DNA from: Diorhabda sublineata
Taxonomy: Eukaryota > Arthropoda > Insecta > Coleoptera > Chrysomelidae
NCBI RefSeq assembly: GCF_026230105.1
Contig: NC_079474.1
Location: 20,850,794 to 20,914,793 of the forward strand
Reading direction: 5' to 3'
DNA: 64,000 nt
Each line of letters begins with the position of its first letter. Within the stretch, counting starts at the first letter, position 1. The notes beneath the pieces were generated by a model. The model worked only from the letters and a program-made list of their open reading frames with translations, was not told the DNA's origin and ran no database searches. The position numbers were made by a program, and so were the translations under genes. Of this stretch, positions 54,372-64,000 are shown piece by piece.

Positions 54372-54479
54372 TTGAAAATTTCCAAAGTCTATCTTCCTAA
54401 TTTGAAGTCGAATTTCAACATTTCTTATACATTTGAGTGAGTTTGCATCTACCTTTGTCAGATATCCTCGATTTACATC
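53638..54479 (-). repeat. 421-bp tandem duplication (147+137+137)
   Basis: The rare variant ctaccttcatgag is at 53684 and 54105, 421 bp apart, with catatatcgtcg and ccaatgaatccc following in both copies. The ctaccttcatgag unit is characteristic of the Q block at 30.6, 33.35 and 35.25 kb. Its presence here shows exchange of material between distant parts of the array. Just before it, at 53.28-53.6 kb, other Q-type units are present too (tgacagatatcgttgataaac, gtctattgtcacc). Confidence 0.82.
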
Positions 54480-54814
54480 CATTGAAGTCGATTGTCACTT
54501 TGTGTTGATTGAAAATTTCCAAAGTCTATCTTCCTAATTTGAAGTCGAATTTCAACATTTCTTATATATTTGAGTGAGTTTGCATCTAACTTTGTCAGAT
54601 ATCGTCGATTAACATCCATTGATGTCGATTGTCACTTTGTGTTGATTGAAAATTTCCAAAGTCTATCTTCCTAATTTGAAGTCGAATTCCAACATTTCTT
54701 ATATATTTGAGTGAGTTTGCATCTATCTTTGTCAGATATCGTCGATTAACATCCATTGGAGCCCATTGAAGTCAGTTATCACTTTGTGTTGATTGAAAAT
54801 TTTCAAAGTCTATC

Positions 54815-55108
54815 TTCCTAATTTGAAATCGAAACTCATCAATTCTTATATATCTGAATGAGTTTGCATCTAAATTTTTCAGATATCGTTGAGTAACATC
54901 CATTGAAGCCCATTGAGGTCGATTGCCACTTTGTGTTGATTGAAAATTTCTAGAGTCAATCTTCCTAATTTGAAATCGAAACTCATCAATTCTTATATAT
55001 CTGAATGAGTTTGCATCTAAATTTTTCAGATATCGTTGAGTAACATCCATTGAAGCCCATTGAGGTCGATTGCCACTTTGTGTTGATTGAAAATTTTCAA
55101 AGTCTATC
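54815..55108 (-). repeat. Local single-monomer (147-bp) duplication
   Basis: Two adjacent units, 54815-54961 and 54962-55108, both carry the rare combination gtttgcatctaaatttttcag and cgttgagtaacatcc, which elsewhere occurs once per HOR. The first is entered from ttttcaaagtctatcttcc and the second from ttctagagtcaatcttcc. These are the two contexts in which the variant is found elsewhere (for example 55506 and 48590 regions), so the pair looks like the product of one unequal crossover between them. Confidence 0.8.
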
Positions 55109-58100
55109 TTCCTAATTTTAAGTCGAATTTCAACATTTCTCATACATTTGAGTGAGTTTGCATCTAACTTTGTCAGATATCGTCGATTAACATCCAATGT
55201 ATCCCATTGAAGTCGATTGTCACCTTGTGTTGATTAAAAATTCATAAAGTCAATCTTCCTAATTTGAAATCAAAACTCATCAATTCTTATATATCTGAGT
55301 GAGTTTGCATCTAACTTTTTCAGATATCGTCGATTAACATCCATTGAAGCCATTGAGGTCGATTGTCACTTTGTGTTGATTGAAAATTTCCAAAGTCTAT
55401 CTTCCTAATTTGAAGTCGAATTCCAACATTTCTTATATATTTGAGTGAGTTTGCATCTAACTTTGTCAGATATCGTCGATTAACATCCATTGGAGCCCAT
55501 TGAAGTCAGTTATCACTTTGTGTTGATTGAAAATTTTCAAAGTCTATCTTCCTAATTTGAAATCGAAACTCATCAATTCTTATATATCTGAATGAGTTTG
55601 CATCTAAATTTTTCAGATATCGTTGAGTAACATCCATTGAAGCCCATTGAGGTCGATTGCCACTTTGTGTTGATTGAAAATTTTCAAAGTCTATCTTCCT
55701 AATTTTAAGTCGAATTTCAATATTTCTCATACATTTGAGTGAGTTTGCATCTAACTTTGTCAGATATCGTCGATTAACATCCAATGAATCCCATTGAAGT
55801 CGATTGTCACTTTGTGTTGATTGAAAATTTTCAAAGTCTATCTTCCTAATTTGAAGTCGAATTTCAACATTTCTTATACATTTGAGTGAGTTTGCATCTA
55901 CCTTTGTCAGATATCCCCGATTTACATCCATTGAAGTCGATTGTCACTTTGTGTTGATTGAAAATTTCCAAAGTCTATCTTCCTAATTTGAAGTCGAATT
56001 TCAACATTTCTTATACATTTGAGTGAGTTTGCATCTAACTTTGTCAGATATCCTCGATTTACATCCATTGAAGTCGATTGTCACTTTGTGTTGATTGAAA
56101 ATTTCCAAAGTCTATCTTCCTAATTTGAAGTCGAATTTCAACATTTCTTATATATTTGAGTGAGTTTGCATCTAACTTTGTCAGATATCGTCGATTAACA
56201 TCCATTGAAGTCGATTGTCACTTTGTGTTGATTGAAAATTTCCAAAGTCTATCTTCCTAATTTGAAGTCGAATTCCAACATTTCTTATATATTTGAGTGA
56301 GTTTGCATCTATCTTTGTCAGATATCGTCGATTTACATCCATTGAAGTCGATTGTCACTTTGTGTTGATTGAAAATTTCCAAAGTCTATCTTCCTAATTT
56401 GAATTCGAATTTCAACATTTCTTATATATTCGAGTGAGTTTGCATCTAACTTTGTCAGATATCGTCGATTAACATCCATTGAAGTCGATTGTCACTTTGT
56501 GTTGATTGAAAGTTTCCAAAGTCTATCTTCCTAATTTGAAGTCGAATTCCAACATTTCTTATATATTTGAGTGAGTTTGCATCTAACTTTTTCAGATATC
56601 GTCGATTAACATCCATTGAAGCCATTGAGGTCGATTGTCACTTTGTGTTGATTGAAAATTTTCAAACTCTATCTTCCTAATTTTGGGTCGAATTTCAACA
56701 TTTCTTATACATTTGAGTGAGTTTGCATCTACCTTTGTCAGATATCCCCGATTTACATCCATTGAAGTCGATTGTCACTTTGTGTTGATTGAAAATTTCC
56801 AAAGTCTATCTTCCTAATTTGAAGTCGAATTTCAATATTTCTCATACATTTGAGTGAGTTTGCATCTAACTTTGTCAGATATCGTCGATTAACATCCAAT
56901 GAATCCCATTGAAGTCGATTGTCACTTTGTGTTGATTGAAAATTTTCAAAGTCTATCTTCCTAATTTGAAGTCGAATTTCAACATTTCTTATACATTTGA
57001 GTGAGTTTGCATCTACCTTTGTCAGATATCCCCGATTTACATCCATTGAAGTCGATTGTCACTTTGTGTTGATTGAAAATTTCCAAAGTCTATCTTCCTA
57101 ATTTGAAGTCGAATTTCAACATTTCTTATACATTTGAGTGAGTTTGCATCTAACTTTGTCAGATATCCTCGATTTACATCCATTGAAGTCGATTGTCACT
57201 TTGTGTTGATTGAAAATTTCCAAAGTCTATCTTCCTAATTTGAAGTCGAATTTCAACATTTCTTATATATTTGAGTGAGTTTGCATCTAACTTTGTCAGA
57301 TATCGTCGATTAACATCCATTGAAGTCGATTGTCACTTTGTGTTGATTGAAAATTTCCAAAGTCTATCTTCCTAATTTGAAGTCGAATTTCAACATTTCT
57401 TATATATTTGAGTGAGTTTGCATCTAACTTTGTCAGATATCGTCGATTTACATCCATTGAAGTCGATTGTCACTTTGTGTTGATTGAAAATTTCCAAAGT
57501 CTATCTTCCTAATTTGAAGTCGAATTTCAACATTTCTTATATATTTGAGTGAGTTTGCATCTAACTTTGTCAGATATCGTCGATTAACATCCATTGATGT
57601 CGATTGTCACTTTGTGTTGATTGAAAATTTCCAAAGTCTATCTTCCTAATTTGAAGTCGAATTCCAACATTTCTTATATATTTGAGTGAGTTTGCATCTA
57701 TCTTTGTCAGATATCGTCGATTAACATCCATTGGAGCCCATTGAAGTCAGTTATCACTTTGTGTTGATTGAAAATTTTCAAAGTCTATCTTCCTAATTTG
57801 AAGTCAAAACTCATCAATTCTTATATATCTGGAAGAGTTTGCATCTAACTTTGTCAGATATCGTCGATTAACATCCATTGAAGACAAGTAAGGTCGATTG
57901 TCACTTTGTGTTAATTAAAAATTTCTAGAGTCAATCTTCCTAATTTGAAATCGAAACTCATCAATTCTTATATATCTGAATGAGTTTGCATCTAAATTTT
58001 TCAGATATCGTTGAGTAACATCCATTGAAGCCCATTGAGGTCGATTGCCACTTTGTGTTGATTGAAAATTTTCAAAGTCTATCTTCCTAATTTTAAGTCG

Positions 58101-61100
58101 AATTTCAACATTTCTCATACATTTGAGTGAGTTTGCATCTAACTTTGTCAGATATCGTCGATTAACATCCAATGTATCCCATTGAAGTCGATTGTCACCT
58201 TGTGTTGATTAAAAATTCATAAAGTCAATCTTCCTAATTTGAAATCAAAACTCATCAATTCTTATATATCTGAGTGAGTTTGCATCTAACTTTTTCAGAT
58301 ATCGTCGATTAACATCCATTGAAGCCATTGAGGTCGATTGTCACTTTGTGTTGATTGAAAATTTTCAAACTCTATCTTCCTAATTTTGGGTCGAATTTCA
58401 ACATTTCTTATACATTTGAGTGAGTTTGCATCTACCTTTGTCAGATATCCCCGATTTACATCCATTGAAGTCGATTGTCACTTTGTGTTGATTGAAAATT
58501 TCCAAAGTCTATCTTCCTAATTTGAAGTCGAATTTCAACATTTCTTATACATTTGAGTGAGTTTGCATCTAACTTTGTCAGATATCCTCGATTTACATCC
58601 ATTGAAGTCGATTGTCACTTTGTGTTGATTGAAAATTTCCAAAGTCTATCTTCCTAATTTGAAGTCGAATTTCAACATTTCTTATATATTTGAGTGAGTT
58701 TGCATCTAACTTTGTCAGATATCGTCGATTAACATCCATTGAAGTCGATTGTCACTTTGTGTTGATTGAAAATTTCCAAAGTCTATCTTCCTAATTTGAA
58801 GTCGAATTTCAACATTTCTTATATATTTGAGTGAGTTTGCATCTAACTTTGTCAGATATCGTCGATTAACATCCATTGAAGTAGATTGTCACTTTGTGTT
58901 GATTGAAAGTTTCCAAAGTCTATCTTCCTAATTTGAAGTCGAATTTCAACATTTCTTATATATTTGAGTGAGTTTGCATCTAACTTTTTCAGATATCGTC
59001 GATTAACATCCATTGAAGCCATTGAGGTCGATTGTCACTTTGTGTTGATTGAAAATTTTCAAACTCTATCTTCCTAATTTTGGGTCGAATTTCAACATTT
59101 CTTATACATTTGAGTGAGTTTGCATCTACCTTTGTCAGATATCCCCGATTTACATCCATTGAAGTCGATTGTCACTTTGTGTTGATTGAAAATTTCCAAA
59201 GTCTATCTTCCTAATTTGAAGTCGAATTCCAACATTTCTTATATATTTGAGTGAGTTTGCATCTAACTTTGTCAGATATCGTCGATTAACATCCATTGGA
59301 GCCCATTGAAGTCAGTTATCACTTTGTGTTGATTGAAAATTTTCAAAGTCTATCTTCCTAATTTGAAATCGAAACTCATCAATTCTTATATATCTGAATG
59401 AGTTTGCATCTAAATTTTTCAGATATCGTTGAGTAACATCCATTGAAGCCCATTGAGGTCGATTGCCACTTTGTGTTGATTGAAAATTTTCAAAGTCTAT
59501 CTTCCTAATTTTAAGTCGAATTTCAATATTTCTCATACATTTGAGTGAGTTTGCATCTAACTTTGTCAGATATCGTCGATTAACATCCAATGAATCCCAT
59601 TGAAGTCGATTGTCACTTTGTGTTGATTGAAAATTTTCAAACTCTATCTTCCTAATTTTGGGTCGAATTTCAACATTTCTTATACATTTGAGTGAGTTTG
59701 CATCTACCTTTGTCAGATATCCCCGATTTACATCCATTGAAGTCGATTGTCACTTTGTGTTGATTGAAAATTTCCAAAGTCTATCTTCCTAATTTGAAGT
59801 CGAATTTCAACATTTCTTATACATTTGAGTGAGTTTGCATCTAACTTTGTCAGATATCCTCGATTTACATCCATTGAAGTCGATTGTCACTTTGTGTTGA
59901 TTGAAAATTTCCAAAGTCTATCTTCCTAATTTGAAGTCGAATTTCAACATTTCTTATATATTTGAGTGAGTTTGCATCTAACTTTGTCAGATATCGTCGA
60001 TTAACATCCATTGAAGTCGATTGTCACTTTGTGTTGATTGAAAATTTCCAAAGTCTATCTTCCTAATTTGAAGTCGAATTCCAACATTTCTTATATATTT
60101 GAGTGAGTTTGCATCTATCTTTGTCAGATATCGTCGATTTACATCCATTGAAGTCGATTGTCACTTTGTGTTGATTGAAAATTTCCAAAGTCTATCTTCC
60201 TAATTTGAAGTCGAATTTCAACATTTCTTATATATTTGAGTGAGTTTGCATCTAACTTTGTCAGATATCGTCGATTAACATCCATTGAAGTAGATTGTCA
60301 CTTTGTGTTGATTGAAAGTTTCCAAAGTCTATCTTCCTAATTTGAAGTCGAATTTCAACATTTCTTATATATTTGAGTGAGTTTGCATCTAACTTTTTCA
60401 GATATCGTCGATTAACATCCATTGAAGCCATTGAGGTCGATTGTCACTTTGTGTTGATTGAAAATTTTCAAACTCTATCTTCCTAATTTTGGGTCGAATT
60501 TCAACATTTCTTATACATTTGAGTGAGTTTGCATCTACCTTTGTCAGATATCCCCGATTTACATCCATTGAAGTCGATTGTCACTTTGTGTTGATTGAAA
60601 ATTTCCAAAGTCTATCTTCCTAATTTGAAGTCGAATTCCAACATTTCTTATATATTTGAGTGAGTTTGCATCTAACTTTGTCAGATATCGTCGATTAACA
60701 TCCATTGGAGCCCATTGAAGTCAGTTATCACTTTGTGTTGATTGAAAATTTTCAAAGTCTATCTTCCTAATTTGAAATCGAAACTCATCAATTCTTATAT
60801 ATCTGAATGAGTTTGCATCTAAATTTTTCAGATATCGTTGAGTAACATCCATTGAAGCCCATTGAGGTCGATTGCCACTTTGTGTTGATTGAAAATTTTC
60901 AAAGTCTATCTTCCTAATTTTAAGTCGAATTTCAATATTTCTCATACATTTGAGTGAGTTTGCATCTAACTTTGTCAGATATCGTCGATTAACATCCAAT
61001 GAATCCCATTGAAGTCGATTGTCACTTTGTGTTGATTGAAAATTTTCAAAGTCTATCTTCCTAATTTGAAGTCGAATTTCAACATTTCTTATACATTTGA

Positions 61101-62399
61101 GTGAGTTTGCATCTACCTTTGTCAGATATCCCCGATTTACATCCATTGAAGTCGATTGTCACTTTGTGTTGATTGAAAATTTCCAAAGTCTATCTTCCTA
61201 ATTTGAAGTCGAATTTCAACATTTCTTATACATTTGAGTGAGTTTGCATCTAACTTTGTCAGATATCCTCGATTTACATCCATTGAAGTCGATTGTCACT
61301 TTGTGTTGATTGAAAATTTCCAAAGTCTATCTTCCTAATTTGAAGTCGAATTTCAACATTTCTTATATATTTGAGTGAGTTTGCATCTAACTTTGTCAGA
61401 TATCGTCGATTAACATCCATTGAAGTCGATTGTCACTTTGTGTTGATTGAAAATTTCCAAAGTCTATCTTCCTAATTTGAAGTCGAATTCCAACATTTCT
61501 TATATATTTGAGTGAGTTTGCATCTATCTTTGTCAGATATCGTCGATTTACATCCATTGAAGTCGATTGTCACTTTGTGTTGATTGAAAATTTCCAAAGT
61601 CTATCTTCCTAATTTGAATTCGAATTTCAACATTTCTTATATATTTGAGTGAGTTTGCATCTAACTTTGTCAGATATCGTCGATTAACATCCATTGAAGT
61701 CGATTGTCACTTTGTGTTGATTGAAAGTTTCCAAAGTCTATCTTCCTAATTTGAAGTCGAATTTCAACATTTCTTATATATTTGAGTGAGTTTGCATCTA
61801 ACTTTTTCAGATATCGTCGATTAACATCCATTGAAGCCATTGAGGTCGATTGTCACTTTGTGTTGATTGAAAATTTTCAAACTCTATCTTCCTAATTTTG
61901 GGTCGAATTTCAACATTTCTTATACATTTGAGTGAGTTTGCATCTACCTTTGTCAGATATCCCCGATTTACATCCATTGAAGTCGATTGTCACTTTGTGT
62001 TGATTGAAAATTTCCAAAGTCTATCTTCCTAATTTGAAGTCGAATTTCAATATTTCTCATACATTTGAGTGAGTTTGCATCTAACTTTGTCAGATATCGT
62101 CGATTAACATCCAATGAATCCCATTGAAGTCGATTGTCACTTTGTGTTGATTGAAAATTTTCAAAGTCTATCTTCCTAATTTGAAGTCGAATTTCAACAT
62201 TTCTTATACATTTGAGTGAGTTTGCATCTACCTTTGTCAGATATCCCCGATTTACATCCATTGAAGTCGATTGTCACTTTGTGTTGATTGAAAATTTCCA
62301 AAGTCTATCTTCCTAATTTGAAGTCGAATTTCAACATTTCTTATACATTTGAGTGAGTTTGCATCTAACTTTGTCAGATATCGTCGATTAACATCCAAT

Positions 62400-64000
62400 G
62401 AATCCCATTGAAGTCGATTGTCACTTTGTGTTGATTGAAAATTTCCAAAGTCTATCTTCCTAATTTGAAGTCGAATTTCAACATTTCTTATATATTTGAG
62501 TGAGTTTGCATCTAACTTTGTCAGATATCGTCGATTAACATCCATTGAAGTCGATTGTCACTTTGTGTTGATTGAAAATTTCCAAAGTCTATCTTCCTAA
62601 TTTGAAGTCGAATTCCAACATTTCTTATATATTTGAGTGAGTTTGCATCTATCTTTGTCAGATATCGTCGATTTACATCCATTGAAGTCGATTGTCACTT
62701 TGTGTTGATTGAAAATTTCCAAAGTCTATCTTCCTAATTTGAATTCGAATTTCAACATTTCTTATATATTTGAGTGAGTTTGCATCTAACTTTGTCAGAT
62801 ATCGTCGATTAACATCCATTGAAGTCGATTGTCACTTTGTGTTGATTGAAAGTTTCCAAAGTCTATCTTCCTAATTTGAAGTCGAATTTCAACATTTCTT
62901 ATATATTTGAGTGAGTTTGCATCTAACTTTGTCAGATATCGTCGATTAACATCCATTGAAGTCGATTGTCACTTTGTGTTGATTGAAAATTTCCAAAGTC
63001 TATCTTCCTAATTTGAAGTCGAATTCCAACATTTCTTATATATTTGAGTGAGTTTGCATCTATCTTTGTCAGATATCGTCGATTTACATCCATTGAAGTC
63101 GATTGTCACTTTGTGTTGATTGAAAATTTCCAAAGTCTATCTTCCTAATTTGAATTCGAATTTCAACATTTCTTATATATTTGAGTGAGTTTGCATCTAA
63201 CTTTGTCAGATATCGTCGATTAACATCCATTGAAGTCGATTGTCACTTTGTGTTGATTGAAAGTTTCCAAAGTCTATCTTCCTAATTTGAAGTCGAATTT
63301 CAACATTTCTTATACATTTGAGTGAGTTTGCATCTAACTTTGTCAGATATCCTCGATTTACATCCATTGAAGTCGATTGTCACTTTGTGTTGATTGAAAA
63401 TTTCCAAAGTCTATCTTCCTAATTTGAAGTCGAATTTCAACATTTCTTATATATTTGAGTGAGTTTGCATCTAACTTTGTCAGATATCGTCGATTAACAT
63501 CCATTGAAGTCGATTGTCACTTTGTGTTGATTGAAAATTTCCAAAGTCTATCTTCCTAATTTGAAGTCGAATTCCAACATTTCTTATATATTTGAGTGAG
63601 TTTGCATCTATCTTTGTCAGATATCGTCGATTTACATCCATTGAAGTCGATTGTCACTTTGTGTTGATTGAAAATTTCCAAAGTCTATCTTCCTAATTTG
63701 AATTCGAATTTCAACATTTCTTATATATTTGAGTGAGTTTGCATCTAACTTTGTCAGATATCGTCGATTAACATCCATTGAAGTCGATTGTCACTTTGTG
63801 TTGATTGAAAGTTTCCAAAGTCTATCTTCCTAATTTGAAGTCGAATTTCAACATTTCTTATATATTTGAGTGAGTTTGCATCTAACTTTTTCAGATATCG
63901 TCGATTAACATCCATTGAAGCCATTGAGGTCGATTGTCACTTTGTGTTGATTGAAAATTTTCAAACTCTATCTTCCTAATTTTGGGTCGAATTTCAACAT
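62400..64000 (-). repeat. Terminal stretch of mostly 137-bp units
   Basis: The gaattcgaat variant lies at 62741, 63152 and 63700, steps of 411 (3 x 137) and 548 (4 x 137). Each is followed by a unit with tgattgaaagtttcc. This is a short HOR of three or four 137-bp units in early expansion. A 146-bp unit returns near the window end (gaagccattgagg, 63917). The array runs off the right edge. Confidence 0.85.

Larger units (their letters stand above)
46445..62041 (-). repeat. Large segmental copy pair, offset 9346/9209 bp
   Basis: Copy 1, about 46445-52830, matches copy 2, about 55791-62041. At the left the offset is 9346 bp: tattcgag at 47081 and 56427, ccccga at 46569 and 55915. After about 49.45/58.8 kb it becomes 9209 bp, because copy 2 lacks one 137-bp unit. 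Flanking sequence at 45.7-46.2 kb also matches 55.4-55.8 kb at offset 9620, two more 137-bp units different. Visible differences are few (ctttgggttg near 47296; aacattcctta near 48322). The 52.8-55.8 kb interval between the copies has another composition, with Q-type units. Confidence 0.82.
12439..64000 (-). repeat. Right satellite array (R family), inverted, 147/146/137-bp monomers
   Basis: The same satellite superfamily in the opposite orientation, running unbroken to the window end. Steps of the landmark cttcct run 12527, 12674, 12821, 12968, 13115 (147 each), then 13261 (146) and 13395 (134), and later many 137-bp steps (50439, 50576, 50713, 50850, 50987, 51124). By eye the R consensus differs from L at eight sites per 147 bp. 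These include gaagatag versus gaagttag, caatggatg versus caatcgatg, gttaatcga versus gttattcga, and cgacga versus cgatga. Dividing 51.6 kb by 137-147 gives about 350-375 units. No unique sequence or gene interrupts it. Confidence 0.97.

Noticed and set aside
13521..62545. Open frames of 73-190 codons on the minus strand of the right array as a gene family of 49-residue-repeat proteins
   Set aside because: They follow the satellite period, are cut wherever a 137- or 146-bp unit shifts frame, have no splice, promoter or unique N- or C-terminus, and variants include many indels that are not multiples of three.
1..64000. CRISPR array
   Set aside because: Repeats are 137-147 bp and directly adjoin with no unique spacers; no cas genes.
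1..64000. CENP-B box in the monomer
   Set aside because: No stretch matches the core pattern TTCG....A..CGGG; the attcga and caacggg strings in L are not in the needed spacing.
1..64000. Telomeric repeats, tRNA or 5S rRNA genes embedded in the units
   Set aside because: No TTAGGG-type or TTTAGGG-type runs (the single ttagga per unit is not tandem), and no tRNA A/B-box cloverleaf or 5S-like sequence was recognisable.

Overview
This 64-kb window is tandem satellite DNA from end to end. I see no protein-coding gene, RNA gene or recognisable transposon. One AT-rich monomer family (47 G+C in a 147-bp consensus counted by eye, about 32%) is repeated head-to-tail, roughly 435-460 times, with no interruption. 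Uninterrupted satellite on this scale, with higher-order repeats (HORs), points to a eukaryotic nuclear chromosome, most likely pericentromeric, centromeric or other constitutive heterochromatin. The sequence alone does not tell me whether the species is plant or animal, and I do not recognise the family by name.

Layout. (1) 1-12438, the left array (L): about 85 monomers in + orientation, almost all exactly 147 bp (a few 146 bp), with HORs of 441, 1028, 2058 and about 2937 bp. (2) 12439: an abrupt orientation switch, with the last L monomer abutting an inverted monomer across a 7-bp spacer. (3) 12439-64000, the right array (R): about 350-375 monomers in - orientation, from a related family about 5% different from L (8 diagnostic differences in 147 by eye). 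R mixes 147-, 146- and 137-bp units. It also carries a second monomer subtype, with a clustered block of differences, that L lacks. From 12.4 to about 30 kb R is heterogeneous. From about 30.2 to 37.4 kb there is a nested 871/1894-bp HOR. From about 37.4 kb to the end R consists of recent, near-identical HORs: a 2700-bp tandem duplication with no difference seen, a 1409-bp ten-monomer HOR, 4217-bp and about 9.3-kb segmental copies, and finally mostly 137-bp units.

No genes work together here. The content is structural. The longer monomer equals the length of DNA in a nucleosome core (147 bp). The shorter one is 10 bp less, close to one helical turn, and its origin is explained by an 8-bp direct repeat inside the longer monomer. 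The many open frames on the - strand of R exist only because 147 is 49 codons and the R consensus happens to lack stops in one frame; I have not annotated them as genes. Both window edges lie inside the array, so its true extent and flanks are unknown. The fine repeat structure and the inversion also depend on the assembly being correct.
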